Shown: positions 11,435 through 23,887 of the stretch, piece after piece
How the letters are laid out: each line of letters starts with the position of its first letter
Position numbering within the stretch: position 1 is the first letter of the stretch
Origin: Mucor racemosus
Lineage: Eukaryota > Mucoromycota > Mucoromycetes > Mucorales > Mucoraceae
Direction of reading: 5' to 3'
DNA length: 64,000 nucleotides
Assembly (NCBI GenBank): GCA_027405735.1
Contig: JAPEHQ010000001.1
Span: 4,030,001 to 4,094,000, forward strand
Notes under the pieces: generated by a model
Seen by the model: only the letters and a program-made list of their open reading frames with translations
Told to the model about the DNA's origin: nothing
Database searches by the model: none
Program-made: the position numbers and the translations under genes

Positions 11435-12439
11435 ATGGTGACAACAAACGAAACAAATACCAATGGTCAAGATGATTTGATTTATTCGGTTCAACAACAG
11501 CAACAACAATATGATGATATTGATCCAGATTATGAAAATACTCCTGATGCTATCCCTCAAATACTTGATTTGGATTTACGTGGTACTCGTGTCAAATTAG
11601 ATAGAGAAACGCTTGTTAGTTTACCAGAAAGTTTATTGATTGCAATGTTTCCTAATGGTCTTGTATTGGGAAAAAGAGATCCATCAACCTATGATAGCAG
11701 TGAAGAAGATGAATATGATGATGAAGATGAGCAGGAAAATCGAGGAGAACAAACAGCTGCAACAGATGATATTTTAACAACATTTGTAGATTTTGATGCT
11801 GCTTGTTTGAAATACGTATTAAAGTTTTACCACCAAGCTCAAGAAGCAAGAGATCAACAACAAGAAGTTGAATCAATCTTCGCCTCAACTCCAGCAGCGC
11901 AGTATTATCCATCTTTGCTTGATAAACAGCCTATTATAGTCTTGAGAGAGGAGTTGGAGTATTATTGTGTTGTATCATCGCCAAATAACAAGAAAGGAAA
12001 CCACGAAAACGTTAAATTAGCTGCAGGAGATTATTTAAAGCAACATGACCAGGTTTTTGCAGCATTACAAAAGAATATTGCAAGGGAAAATAATGTGGCT
12101 GAACAACATTTAATCGATATGCTATGTGATGCTGGATTTACTAGAGAAGATAGCTGGGGACATCGTGAGTTAGAACCCAACAAAACTTGCATTGCCAGTA
12201 TGAGTTTAGTATTGTTGAAGACTACAGGACCAGATAATCACATGGCAACAGCACAGAAACTATTATTATTTTGGCGAAAACCTGCGGTAAAATAACCTAT
12301 AAAACATTTTCTTGAAAATATATTGACATCTTTGTTATAGAGAAAGTGCTGGTGGGATGGAAATACTGTCGACGTAAACGATCAATCAGTTCGTTTATGG
12401 GCAAGACGCACTTGGACATTAGAATTAGCTTTAATTTAA
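11435..12439 (+). CDS. WHI2: Whi2-like stress-response phosphatase activator (2 exons)
   Basis: Exons 11435-12286 and 12341-12439 join to 316 codons. The protein starts with a Gln-rich acidic leader, then a BTB/T1-like domain beginning LDLRGTRVKLDRETLVSLPESLL (about residues 45-67), an acidic Asp/Glu insert, and a C-terminal block ending CWWDG...VRLWARRTWTLELALI. The spliced terminal exon matches the family's conserved RKCWWDG...WTLEL end. Yeast Whi2 partners with the phosphatases Psr1/2 in general stress response and lowers TORC1 activity when amino acids are short. The frame is open further upstream to 11309, but that part is only T-rich leader translating to Phe/Tyr/Leu, so the ATG at 11435 was taken. 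It follows RPS6 by 205 bases on the same strand. Confidence 0.88.
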
Positions 12440-13051
12440 TTTTTGCATTTACAATCAAAAAGTTCATTTTTTCGTAGATCTCCCTTTTTTTTCCAAATTG
12501 TTGGATTCACCACCTTATATTATTTCAATAGCCGTCGATATTTCTACCTCGATTTTAAAAAATTTTCACTCATGCAAAACAACAAGTAATTAGATAATGT
12601 AAATTACAGAACAATTAGTGGCATGCAACGTATCCATCAGTATTTTCATTTTTGATAATCAACACTCAATGGTGAAAATCACACAATACCTTCCAGATGG
12701 GTGTTACAAAATGCTATACTTGTCTGAAATGTATCGTAAATAACTGCCCAAGCTTTTTTTTTAAAAAACAAAAAATACGTAAATGTATTTCAGATGTTAG
12801 AAATAATTATTACATTTCATTTTGTTGGATTAATTACTTGAAAAGCATGAATCAATTCTTTAATATAGAGGCAAAATTGACGGTTGTTGAATTATGCCCA
12901 GCATTTGATGAAAAAAAGGAGATACAAACAATGGAATTCCTATTTCAATATTACAATATCAACACTATTATTTACTGCCATTAATCGATTAATCCACCAC
13001 AAAAAAATAACTATCCCTCTTTAAATAAAAAATATATATTCATGAGATTTA
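12440..13051. other. Convergent intergenic gap, no gene recognised
   Basis: This gap lies between the 3' ends of WHI2 (+) and the J-protein gene (-). A 95-codon frame at 12697-12984 has no recognisable feature. An A-rich stretch near 13020-13035 may serve 3'-end formation for the minus gene. Confidence 0.4.
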
Positions 13052-14412
13052 TTATTGACCAAATCTTTTTAATTCTTCGCAATTTCTTAATTGCATGTTC
13101 AATGCCTCTTGATATTGCTTCTCATCACGACCCATAAATCCAAATACACCGCGAGCATTATTCAACTTGATCTGTTGTTGTTTACGTTCGTTTAAACAAG
13201 CATGCTGTAATGATTGTCTCCAATCAAATTCAACTTGTTGTTCAACTTTTGATAATTTATAGTTATTGGTAAGATAAGGTTTAAATGCATTTGGTTCCAC
13301 ATAATAAGGTACATGATGGCTAGATGTCATACGAGGTTGGGAATAAACTGATGTCGATTGGAATGAAAAAATGGGTGTTTCATCAGTGAGTAAGCCTGAA
13401 AACAATGTATATCCAAATAATAATATAAGTGGCAAAATCTGCAAGAAAATAGACCATCCAGATTTCTGTTGTGGTTGGTATTGTTGTTGTGCTTGAGCGG
13501 TATTAAAAGTTCGTGCGCGGAAGCCTGGGCCGACAAAAGTTGCGCTACTGAATCCCGCTGGTCCTCCAAAACTGAATGAACCTCCTTGTCTGTGTAAATT
13601 AGCCATATTAACTCCTCCACCTCCTCCACCACCAAAGAACATATTGAATAAATCTTCTGGTGAGACTTCTTCACCAAATGGTGAAGCTCCAAACCCTTGT
13701 GAGCTAAAACCTGAAAATCCAGGATGTCTTCCGCCTCCTCCACCACGCTGCTCAGGATCTCCTCCTCCAGCATCGTAAATTGCTTTCTTTTGAGGATCTG
13801 ATAATATTGTAAATGCTTTTGAAATCACTTTTTTGAAAAAAAAAAAAAAAAAAAAATCAGTTTGTTGTACAATGAGATTGTCTGTAATACCTATTACATT
13901 TAAATGCTTCATCGGCGCCCGGGCTATTGTTTTTATCAGGATGAAATTTGAGAGCGAGCTATTACGAATAACGATAAACAAACAAATCCCTTATAACGAC
14001 ACACATATTCATCATTTACCTTTCTATAGGATTTCTTGATCTCAGTTTCTGTACATTTTTTTCCAACCTGTAAAACCTTATAATAATCAGTACCACAAGA
14101 TAAAATCTCTCGAACTTCTGTGGTTTGTTGGCTTGCAGAAGGCTTTTCTTTTGCTTTAGGAGATTCTTTATTTTGCGTAGATGTTGATGAAGATGTTTGT
14201 GGTGATGTTTCTGTAGTTGGTGTTGAAGTAGAAGACGATGAATTCGTAGCAGCTGCTTTTTCAGCTTTTACTAGAAACTCTTTTGCTTCATCAGTGGGAA
14301 ACAAGTTAATGGATTTGTTGGTTAATCGAATAGCTGCTTCGTAATTCTTGGAGCCATATTGATTTTTGGCAATCTTAAGACAACGAATAGCTTCTTCCTT
14401 ATTTGTATCCAT
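13052..14412 (-). CDS. ER membrane J-protein, DNAJB12/B14 and Hlj1-like (3 exons)
   Basis: Exons 14020-14412, 13898-13958 and 13052-13827 join to 409 codons. An N-terminal helical region (EEAIRCLKIAKNQY...) as in DNAJB12/DNAJB14 and a Ser/Thr/Pro linker lead to a J domain (about residues 108-170) with the HPD tripeptide at 137-139. A Gly/Phe-rich region follows, then one membrane segment (about 276-298, WSIFLQILPLILLFGYTLF) and a C-terminal domain like DUF1977, ending with CEELKRFGQ. This architecture places the J domain in the cytosol on the ER membrane, where such proteins recruit Hsp70 for ER-associated degradation. The third exon's acceptor lies just behind a 22-T tract on the coding strand, which is unusually long; slippage there could affect sequencing but does not alter the exon. 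Confidence 0.9.
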
Positions 14413-15020
14413 TATGCTTACTATGTTAAAAAGAAAAGAAAGAAAGGGAAAAAGAAAAAAAGAAATTGGGTGACACTATAAATATGTTCAGGATTCAATC
14501 AAATCAATGATGATGGTGGAAAGAAGCGGACTTTTTTTAGCAGATGATTTGTTATTGTTGTATTCATACAAACTTGCGCCTGTAAACAGATTCATGTCAA
14601 TTATGCCTTTTAAAAATACTCTCGCATAACTGAGATGTTGGAGAATAATATCATGTAATTCATTTCGTTTTATCACTTTTTAAACATGAGGAAAAATCCT
14701 TTAATTAAGGTAAAGGGAAGAAACCTGTTTTAGAAAACATCAAATATAATACGAAATATCTTTGATGATATTTTTGGAATGGCGTTTTTAAAAGATGAAT
14801 TGACAACATTTTATTAAAGTTTATATTAAGAAAGACAAAAGGAAGAAAACTGGTTCTCCATTTATTTACAAGAAATCTAAGCTTTAGAACGAAAAAAGGG
14901 ATAGGAGAACAAACAGAATATAAAAAAAAATGTGGAATGGAATTGATAATGTGGAAAAAAAAAAGGAGAAAAATAAACTAATGATGAAAAGCAGCAATGG
15001 AATACTTACAAGCATTTAAT
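14413..15020. promoter_or_regulatory. Upstream of the J-protein gene, downstream of NOP1
   Basis: This gap separates two minus-strand genes. A 62-codon minus frame at 14488-14676 lacks recognisable features and overlaps the J-protein promoter, so it is not called. A-rich runs near 14925 and 14955 lie just past the NOP1 stop. Confidence 0.4.
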
Positions 15021-16146
15021 TTACTTGTTTCTAACATATTTACCAACAACAACAGCGTGATCTCTCTCATAAGGTTCAAGGGTAAGTTGTTCTTGAGGCT
15101 TGATTCTTTCTTCTTGGAGCTTCTTAACTTCACGAGCAAAGACAGTAGCGGCATCAACAGTAGAATCAATACAAGAAGCCTTGATAGAGATAACAATATG
15201 ACCCTCGTTCTTGAGGAAGTAATGAGAGTTCAAAGCAATAATACGGGCTTGATCAGGTTGAGCAACATCAGCAAAAATGACATCAACCATGGGAACAAGC
15301 ATACGGTATTTTTGAGGATGACGAGCATCTTCAATGATAGGAACAACGTTAGTACGCTTCTTTGCCATGTTGATCAAATCACGACCAGGACGGTGAGAGA
15401 ATTCAACGGCATAAACAGCACCTTCAGGGCCAACAATATCAGCAACGTGAGAGACTGAAGTACCAGAAGCAGCACCGAGATAGAGAACCTTCTTACCGGG
15501 AGCAATATGGATATGATCAAGACCACCCAAAACAGCGGCAGCTAACTTGGATCTGAAAGGATTCCAAACACGATATTCGATCTTGGTACCTTCGGGGCCA
15601 TCAATGGAGATACGCTTTTCACCATAAACGGCTTCACCGGGAACCAAATTCTTGGTAACCAAAAGATCTTCCTTACCACGGGCAACAAAGATACCAGCAT
15701 GTCTGTGAGGTTCAACAACAACCTTGGCACCACCGCGGGCTCCACCACCGAAACCACCACGGCCACCACGAGGAGCACCACGACCACCACGGGGAGCACC
15801 ACGACCACCTATTATTCCATAAAATTGATTAGATTAGTTTGATTGTTCCATCAAAAATTCAAATTATTCAGAAGAAAAAATTTTCTTTTCCACTTCAATT
15901 CATCAATTACTTACCACGGCCTCCACGATCACCACCGAAACCACCACGGCCTCCACCACGGCCACCACCGAAACCACCACGGCCTCCACGATCACCACCG
16001 CCGAAACCACCACGGCCACCACCACGACCACCACCGAAGCCACCACGGCTTCCACCACGGCCTCCACGGTCACCGCCAAAACCACCACGAGAGCCACCAC
16101 GGGCACCACCGAAACCACCACGTCCACCACGAGATTCAAAAGCCAT
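15021..16146 (-). CDS. NOP1: Fibrillarin, box C/D snoRNA 2'-O-methyltransferase (2 exons)
   Basis: Exons 15915-16146 and 15021-15808 join to 339 codons. The protein begins with a long Gly/Arg-rich (GAR) domain of RGG and GGF units, about residues 1-95, which the single intron splits. The methyltransferase domain follows: [20 protein letters not shown], the SAM-binding [44 protein letters not shown], and an [14 protein letters not shown] block. It methylates ribose in pre-rRNA and histone H2A glutamine in the nucleolus. The GAR stretch is very repetitive at DNA level (ccaccacggcc units at 15905-16130), so copy number of RGG units may vary between isolates or assemblies. Its partner SNU13 is encoded 6.6 kb away on the other strand. 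Confidence 0.97.
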
Positions 16147-17793
16147 TATATATTGTTATGAGAAAAAAAAGGGATAAGGGTTGTTGTTGAAAAGAGAAGA
16201 AATCTGACAGTTGTTTTCCCGCACTACAAACTCTTTTTCCGAAATGGCAGTTTTTTTTTATACCAAGCCTCTAAATCAAAGTATTTTTGTCACAATAAAG
16301 TCACGAGAAGATGATGGTTTGTTGATTCAAGGAACAGGAACGGAAACAAATTGAGTTTTGGCTTTTTGCACAGGAAAATGTATTAACAAATTGGGTTGAA
16401 ATACGAAAAGATAACTGATCTTATTCAACTCACAACTAGCCAGACATTTTCAAACATATGTATATGAAAGGGTCGAGCCATATAATACTAGAAGTCTTGT
16501 ATTGAAGTTGAATTGATATAGAATATTTCGTTGTATCAAACATAATCAATCCAGCCACGAATTCCAATTTTGACCCCGTTGGTCAGGTTTTGCACGCAAA
16601 TTTAATTATAAAATATCGAATAAAAAAATATCAATACATAGCAGCTATGTTTATAGATTTAATAAAATTAGTTTCAAGTTATTGCAATGTGTTGGTTCTG
16701 AGAAAAAATCCCTGAGAGGCAAAAATATACAAAAAATCAACCAAAAAGGCAGTTAACAGGTTGTCAAGACATTATATTCTGCGTTTTTTAGTGCCAAACA
16801 ATAGCCCTCGATCCGATCAATGTTCGACAATTTCATTTGTAGCAATATCTTGAACTTTTTTTTTTTTTTGTTGTATCGACGCAAATTAGCCAAAAACCCT
16901 TACAATTGATCGTCCGAGGAATCCAAAATTTAAAAATTGCGAATATCTCTACGAAAACCCAAGCTATTTTGGCAAATAATAGCTTATTCAATAGATATTG
17001 ATCTTCTACATGATATCCAAGCTTTGGATTGAGAACTTTCAATAAATAAAATTAAGTTTTCCTCAAAAAACTGCTTTTCTGTTTTTTTAAGATAGCGCAT
17101 TATTTTAAAATAAAAGTTGCAGTAAGATTTACACCATCAGATGCATCATTACAATTTACATATATGGTATTAGAAACACAAAAGCAACTTACTATTCGAT
17201 TTGCGGCATAAACTCGAAAACCAATAATTTTGGGATTTTTTTTTGATTTTGGAGATCAAAATTTCAGTAATGTTTTCAAAGCCCGCTAAAGTCAATCGGT
17301 ATGAAAATTAAGAGAATTTTCAACAAAAATAGCGTTGCTCATTCAATATTTGATGATTAACAGAGTCATAAAAAAAACAAAAGACAAGAAGCTACTAAGA
17401 GCATATACAGGTATTTAAAACTGTCTTATTATTGCATAATATAACTATACGCGGAGAAAAAAGCTTGAAATTTAATGCGGTTACGTTTATTTATAGCTGA
17501 TTTGCAATCATATGAAAGGAATATTCCATTCTTTAGGCAAATCAATTACACAACTTCATTTATTGATAACTCGAGGTCGGAGAAAAGCTATAGGATATTG
17601 ATCTACACTCAAATTAGTTAAGAGATTTTTTTTAAAAAAAATTAGTTAGAAAATATGCGAAAAATCTTATTAAAATACACGATTTATGCATAAATTTAAT
17701 TACTATTTATTTATATACGACTTCAAGATGATAACGATATACATTATTGATTAGATACGGCAATATCAATTTAAAAAAGCAATAATTCGTCGT
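16147..17793. other. Intergenic DNA, no gene recognised
   Basis: This holds the NOP1 promoter at its left edge and the 3' flank of the sulfurtransferase gene at its right. Between them only short AT-rich frames occur. I could not match any part to the repeat families elsewhere in the window. Confidence 0.45.
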
Positions 17794-18991
17794 TTATTGG
17801 TCCTTTATTATCAAACTATCATCCTTTGCAGCATATTCGGTCCAGCTGCCATCATAAACAGCCAATTTACGGGCACCAACTCTTTCCAATGCTAAATACA
17901 GAATGGATGCAGTAATACCGCTTCCTAAAAATAACAATTTAACATTTAATTTGTCATATACGTACATGTATTATAAAATTGAATTATACCGCAACTAGTG
18001 ATGATCTCTTTGTCAATATTGACACCCTTTGATTCAAATACTTTTCGTAGCTTGTCGTCATTAAGCATCTCACCAGACTCTAAAACTTCATTAAATGCAA
18101 CACTAATAGAACCAGGCATATGACCTGAACTTAAGCCGACGCGAGGTTCAGGAGCTTCACCTGTAAAACGAGCATATGGGCGAGCATCTAAAACTTGAGC
18201 ACCGCCTTTACCATCTTGAATGTTGCGAGCATTTGATAATACTGCCTGATAATCACGAATGATATCTTTATTGACATGCGAAACTTTATAAACTTTAGGC
18301 TGCACATGTTGTGGAGAACCTGTTTCAAGGGGACCATCTACTTTTTCCCATGCAGGTAAGCCGCCATTCAATACGGAGATAGATTCATGGCCGAATGCCT
18401 TTTTTTATATGTATATATAAGAACAAATTTGTTCATCATGGATAAATATATATTTATTTACCTTAAATGTCCAATAAACTCGACATGCGGAAAAGACACC
18501 GGCAGTATCATATACTACAATATGATCATCTTGCGAAATTCCCATTTTACCTTTTGTGTCAAAGAATAAATGAATTGATAATGCATTCCATCATGCGCGT
18601 GTATATATATATATATATATATAAACTTACCAACAGCATCAGCAAATTTATCTGGTGAGGGTAACATATGAGGAAGGTCACTAGAGGTATCTTTGATAGT
18701 ATCTATGCCGAAAAACTGGCTACTGGCGATTCTTTTTTGTAAGAATTCTTGATAAGGATCACGGTTAGTATTCGGCATATGCCACGAACCATCGAGGACT
18801 TTGACACTTGTGAGTGCCGATTTCAATTCCTTAGGAGAAACTAGACTTCCAAATGAGCGAGATTGTTGGGACATGATTACGTCTTTAATAAGTATAGAAT
18901 ATATTAGATGAATTGCATAATGTTTAAAGCCATTTTATTAAGGGTATGATGACTTACGATTCTTGATATTAGAACTTGCTTGTCTAAACAT
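17794..18991 (-). CDS. TUM1: 3-Mercaptopyruvate/thiosulfate sulfurtransferase (5 exons)
   Basis: Exons 18958-18991, 18631-18882, 18462-18550, 17990-18398 and 17794-17924 join to 304 codons. Two rhodanese domains are visible. The first carries VKVLDGSWHMP and the second ARPYARFTGEAPEPR, then the active-site loop CGSGIT with the catalytic Cys at about residue 261. A CGSG loop, and not CRKG, points to mercaptopyruvate as main donor, as I know the family. In yeast the homologue Tum1 passes sulfur into tRNA thiolation. Exon 1 adds only 11 residues (MFRQASSNIKN); with the next Met at residue 15 the gene can give a longer form with a basic, Ser-rich, mitochondria-like leader and a shorter cytosolic one. 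It is divergent from the FUSC-like gene. Confidence 0.93.
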
Positions 18992-19485
18992 GGTTTAGAG
19001 ATGTATATAGTAAAAGATAAAAAAAAACAGATAAAGAATATCAAAGATTAGGCTATATTTAGTAGAGATTTACATGCGTAGTGTCATCTTTGTAACATTA
19101 GATTTAAGAGATTGTTGTGTGCATATGTTACTGATGCTTGATGACGTGCATTTAAACTATAGTATCACCGCTTCAATGATCTTTTGGTAACATCTGGATG
19201 AAAGTTTAAATTTCCTAATAAATTGTGCATTGAAAAATAGTATCATAGATCATGAAAAGAAGAAAATAGCCTTTTTTTGGAAGGGAAATCTATTTCAAAT
19301 TTAAAATAGATCTTTATAATGTTATACAATGAGCTCATTTTGGCTGATCTCCATTTTTTTTTTCATTATTATAGGAGAAATTTTTGTTATTTTAATGCAT
19401 CAAATTTGATTTTCTATATAATATTGACATTTCGAATATTCTACCTTTTTTTTTTTTTTTTTTTCTATTTTATGTACAAGAAAAA
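18992..19485. promoter_or_regulatory. Shared upstream region of TUM1 (-) and the FUSC-like gene (+)
   Basis: This 494-base divergent gap carries no site I can name. A T run (19446-19464) lies just upstream of the plus-strand gene's start. Confidence 0.35.
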
Positions 19486-21848
19486 ATGTCTATAAATCAA
19501 AAATATTACAGAACAACATCACCTCCTCATAGGCCTTCAACTGATACAAGCCAAAGCTCTACAATTCAAGATTTACCGAGAGAAGAAGATGGTAATAATG
19601 CAATGAATCTACAAGAAGAGCAACAACCACAACAACCACAAAATCAACAACCACAAAATCAACAACCACAACATCAACAACCACAACATCAACAAGAGCC
19701 ACAAGATAATATCTCATTTCAATCTCAAGATACCCTAGGTATGGTCTGGTTTACTATAAATATTTGCCTATTTATTTGTACACAAAAACTAATATATATG
19801 CATCAATTGCATTAGATTCAAATCAAAAAGCATTTCAATATAATTACAATGAGAAAATTTCAGATTTACTTGTGCATCCAAGCCAAGGAAATCAACCACA
19901 GCAGCAACGAGAACAACATCGATCTACAAAAGTACCAGGCCAGGAACGTATTACTATTGTTGAAGATATTCCTTTTCCTAGAAATGATGATTACCAACAG
20001 CAGAATACAAATAATAATGATAATGTTGGGAGAGATAGTCATCCCTGGATAGTTCGAATCAAAAAGGCCAAGGTATACAGGTGGATTCTTAAACAGTGCA
20101 TAGCAGTTGATAACAGATATGCATTTCAAATGGGTGTTGCTTTTACATTAGCAGCTTTATTGGTGATGATAGGCCCTATATATGATATATTTCCTAACGT
20201 ATTCTGGGTTGGTAAGTTTCACGATTCATGTAAAAGCGGACATTTTTGAATCGAAATTTATGGTTTTCTGTTAGGTGTATCTGTGGTTACTGTATTGGAT
20301 AATACAGTAGGTGGATTTTTAAATCTAAGTGTCCAACGTTTACTTGGAACATTAATTGGTGGTGGTTCAAGTATTGTGGTCATGACAATTACTAGAGCTA
20401 TTTTCCATCCTAGATGGGAGTGGGATGCAGCACTTTTGTTGGGTTTTTTGATGTTTATTCAAGTATTTTTTATCGCTAAATTAAAGATGATGCCCAATAT
20501 GGCTTATGCTGGAAGCATTGTAAGATTTTAATAATATTAAAAACATGTTGAATCACTAAATTTGTATTATTATCATTTTTTTAGGGTTTACTCACCACAT
20601 GTATCATTTTATTATCCGGTTATCCTGATCTCATCCACGACAGACTATCATATGCAGCAGAATTAGGGGCATGGAGAACATTGAATCTTATTCTTGGTAT
20701 AGTTATTTCACTGTAAGTTTATGTTGATTTAGATGTTCAAATTCAGCTTATCCATACATGCATACTAAATATATATATATATATATAGACTTGTATCATT
20801 ATTAGTGTTCCCCTTAAAGGCTAGCAGTGTTATGCGAAAAAATTTGGGAAAAGCACTAGAAGATGCAGCAGATTTATATAAAAAGTCATCCGAATACTAT
20901 TTAGACTTTAGTGGTCATACTTCTGCTGATGTTGATGAATCACTTGCATCTACTATTGCTCGTAGATTACCTGCTGAAATGATACGAGAAGCTAATGCAC
21001 AACAGTTATCAATCACCGATATACTGACTAGAACTTTCTCCACTCAACCACCTGAAGTCAGTGCTGATACACAAAACCAAATACGTCAACAAATCGATGA
21101 ATCTAATCGATTTTGGACTCATGACTCTATTACTAATATCAGTAATCAAGCTTTTAGCGTATTAGCAAAGCTGCAAGTCGAAGCTACCAGATTAAGAAAC
21201 GTCTCTAATGAATATTATTTTCAGATCATATTTCACATTTTTGGCGGCGGTAGAGATAGATGTAAAAGAGATATGAGAAGAGCAAAACGATATAATGAAG
21301 CTATTGAAGCCATAAAAGGTGTGGTTTGGCCATTGGTATCATTTCGATTATTATTACCGTTGATCAGTTTAAGTCAGACAACAAACCGATTAGATGAATT
21401 AACAGGTGCACGTCCCGATGGAGCACCTACATCACCAGATTCAATTACGCTGCAAGAACGCATCACACCTACCAAAGAAACATTGGAAAGCTTTCATGAT
21501 AGTTTAACAGTTATGCTTCGTCTAGGAAAAATATTAAAAAACCATAGAAAACCATTGAGTGAATTCCCTGACGATTGGTTAGATATTGATCGTATGGTAA
21601 CTGCAGGAAGTCTGCATATTCAGCGAGAATTAAAGCTTATTATCAAGGTAGCCATGTACACAGACAAAACAGACGGCCTCAAACTATTATCATATTATGG
21701 ATTTTTGGTCAGGTGTTCAATGATTTGGGATGGGCTCAAGACAGTAGTAGAAAAATTAAGTCCATTAAATGGTTCACTAAGCCGTGCATCAAGTATGGGT
21801 ATAGGAACACCTTTACCGAACCGAGAATTTATGCATCCAGCTGAATAA
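19486..21848 (+). CDS. FUSC/ArAE-like multispan membrane protein, Bre4-like (5 exons)
   Basis: Exons 19486-19738, 19816-20211, 20275-20519, 20585-20712 and 20789-21848 join to 693 codons. The first 180 residues are polar and disordered, with a PQ(N/H)QQ repeat (about residues 45-70). About six membrane segments follow between residues 186 and 352 (starting FQMGVAFTLAALLVMIGPIY). They include the VTVLDNTVGGFLNLSVQRLLGT segment, typical of the fusaric-acid-resistance/aromatic-acid-exporter/ALMT superfamily. Right after the last segment come VFPLKASSVMRKNLGKAL and a soluble helical C-terminal half of about 340 residues. Fungal relatives include yeast Bre4 and proteins annotated as putative ER transporters. 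The substrate is unknown. The ATG was chosen because an ATG 14 bases upstream runs into a stop after five codons. Confidence 0.85.
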
Positions 21849-22723
21849 TCAGCGAATTAGCCCCCCTTTCATAACATGTATTTATATTGTAAATATTCTT
21901 GATATTTATTTCAACGCATATTATATTACTTAAATCGCTTATAATTAATAAAATATTATTATCTTTGATCTGCGGAAATGTCAAATTTGAGTAATGACAC
22001 CATTTATGATCTGAATCCATTTATTTTTCTGGTGCACGTGATCTTTATTTTAAACTCAGATATTTTTGCTTTTGTTTAGCTATGCTTCATAGAGCTTTTA
22101 TATACATTGGGTAGTCAGTAATTAAGCATTTTGACATTTCAAAGCAAATAATACCATGTATATAGCTACCTGAGGGAGTTTGTTTTTGAATAATTGCATT
22201 AAATGTTCGAAACCACATATTATTGTTAGAAGATATCATGAAATCTTAAAGCACTCGTAAAAAAAAAAAAAAAAAAAGGAGTGAATTTTTCTTATTTATT
22301 GGTTGCCCAAGTCATTAAATTTGCTAAAAAAAAGTATGTACATGTACTTCAGATATCAGGCTTTTTAACCAAAACCTTTTTTTGTTTTTAAACTACTTTT
22401 AAAAACACGAAAAAACTCCTGAAACAAAAGCAAAACCTATAGTCTTCTTGGTGCAGTAAAAGTTTTAATGTTCAAATCGTATCTCATTTCTGATCTGAAT
22501 TAAAGAATTTTTTCTCTCGGTGATTTGCCTTAATTGCGGCTGTCAAACCATAGTTTTATTTATGATCATTGATTGGCTTATTCGATCCATTTGAACCTTT
22601 AAATCTTCAATTTTGACAGCCATACAGTGACTGTTTGAAAAAGTTTTCCTATGATATTAAAACGATGAACCAAATGAAAATTTTTCTTTTCGATAGTTGC
22701 TCTTTATAAAAACATATTAAACA
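21849..22723. other. Intergenic DNA, no gene recognised
   Basis: This holds the 3' flank of the FUSC-like gene and the promoter of SNU13. Apart from an A run (22260-22277) nothing stands out. Confidence 0.4.
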
Positions 22724-23256
22724 ATGGTAAGAATTGAATATTTGTATATTGAATATTGTCATTAGAAACTAATTACGTTTCTAATGTGTTATAGTCTGCT
22801 CCCGTTAACCCTAAGGCTTTCCCTCTTGCTGATGCTGCTTTGACCAGCACTATTCTTGACTTGGTTCAACAAGCATCTCACTACAAGCAACTCAAGAAGG
22901 GTGCTAATGAGGCTACCAAGACTCTTAACAGAGGTATCTCTGAATTCATTGTCATGGCTGGTAAGTAGACATTTGTTTGAAAAAGAGGAGATTAGTAAAG
23001 AATGATGTATATTAAATCCTCTTTTTTTTTTTCTGCAATAGCTGATACCGAGCCTTTGGAAATCCTTCTCCATCTTCCTCTTTTGTGTGAAGATAAGAAC
23101 GTTCCTTACGTCTTTGTTCCTTCCAAGACTGCTTTGGGTCGTGCCTGTGGTGTCTCTCGTTCCGTCATCTCTGCTTCCATCACTACCAACGAAGCCTCTG
23201 ACTTGAAGCCTCAAATTTTGAACATCAAGACTCAAATCGAGAAACTTCTCATCTAA
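22724..23256 (+). CDS. SNU13: Snu13 / 15.5K RNA-binding protein, L7Ae family (3 exons)
   Basis: Exons 22724-22726, 22795-22960 and 23042-23256 join to 127 codons, the normal size. The protein binds kink-turn RNA in U4 snRNA (spliceosome) and in box C/D snoRNAs. Visible are [23 protein letters not shown] at the start, the RNA-binding [43 protein letters not shown], and [14 protein letters not shown] near the end. These separate it from Nhp2 and from ribosomal L7Ae/L30 relatives. The first exon is only the ATG; the intron starts directly behind it. Codon use is biased toward C/G endings as in RPS6. Confidence 0.97.
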
Positions 23257-23887
23257 ATTTATAAACACCTCCACAATATTATATTTTATCTAATCATCCA
23301 AGTCGAATTTTTCTTGATGATCATGGTTGGTGCTGAGGGCGTTTTATAATTTTTTTATCCAATTCTATTTTCCATTACATTGTTCAAATGATGCACTGGC
23401 AGTGAAAGAAAAGTTTTATTTTGTGTTTTTATCCCTTGTACATCTGTCAATGTAAATAGCATTTAAAATAAACAAACCTCTTTTTATTTCCAAAGAAAAA
23501 AAAAAAAAAAAAAAAAAAAAGCAAGCAAGCATGTACAAGTATTATGCTATGTTCTACATTAATCCCTGATCTTCAAATCATAGTAGAAGCAAAAAGAGAG
23601 AGACAAGTTGTATATTCATACATGTAAACAAATATAAAGTAAGACTACTTTTTGTTTGTCGATCCCTGCAGTGATACACCACCCTTCTTCTTGTTCTTGT
23701 TCTAGCTTATGCTATTGATGTTGTTGCTATTATTCTCTTTATCTTTTACATCATGTCTCCCCTGTGTACAATCATAGACATGTTTTAGGGGATTTTCTTG
23801 TTTAATATAAATACATGTTGTTTTTTTTTCTTGATTTCTTTTATCGATCTGATCTTCCTTCCCTTTTCTTTTAACATCTCATAAAAA
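23257..23887. other. Intergenic; SNU13 3' flank and wall-protein promoter
   Basis: A run of about 28 A (23493-23520) sits 240 bases behind the SNU13 stop. A pyrimidine-rich stretch with ttttcttgatttctttt (about 23820-23880) precedes the next start codon, which is typical of fungal promoters. Confidence 0.4.

Noticed and set aside
12697..12984. 95-codon frame between WHI2 and the J-protein gene
   Set aside because: Cys-containing but without zinc-finger spacing, and located in a convergent 3' gap.
14488..14676. 62-codon minus frame upstream of the J-protein gene
   Set aside because: No recognisable motif, and it lies in the expected promoter; not supportable.
15905..16130. Tandem array resembling a CRISPR or satellite
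   Set aside because: The repeats are in-frame RGG/GGF codons of fibrillarin, without spacers.
15839..16190. Proline/arginine- and histidine-rich plus-strand frames of over 110 codons
   Set aside because: They are antisense shadows of the Gly/Arg repeats of fibrillarin.
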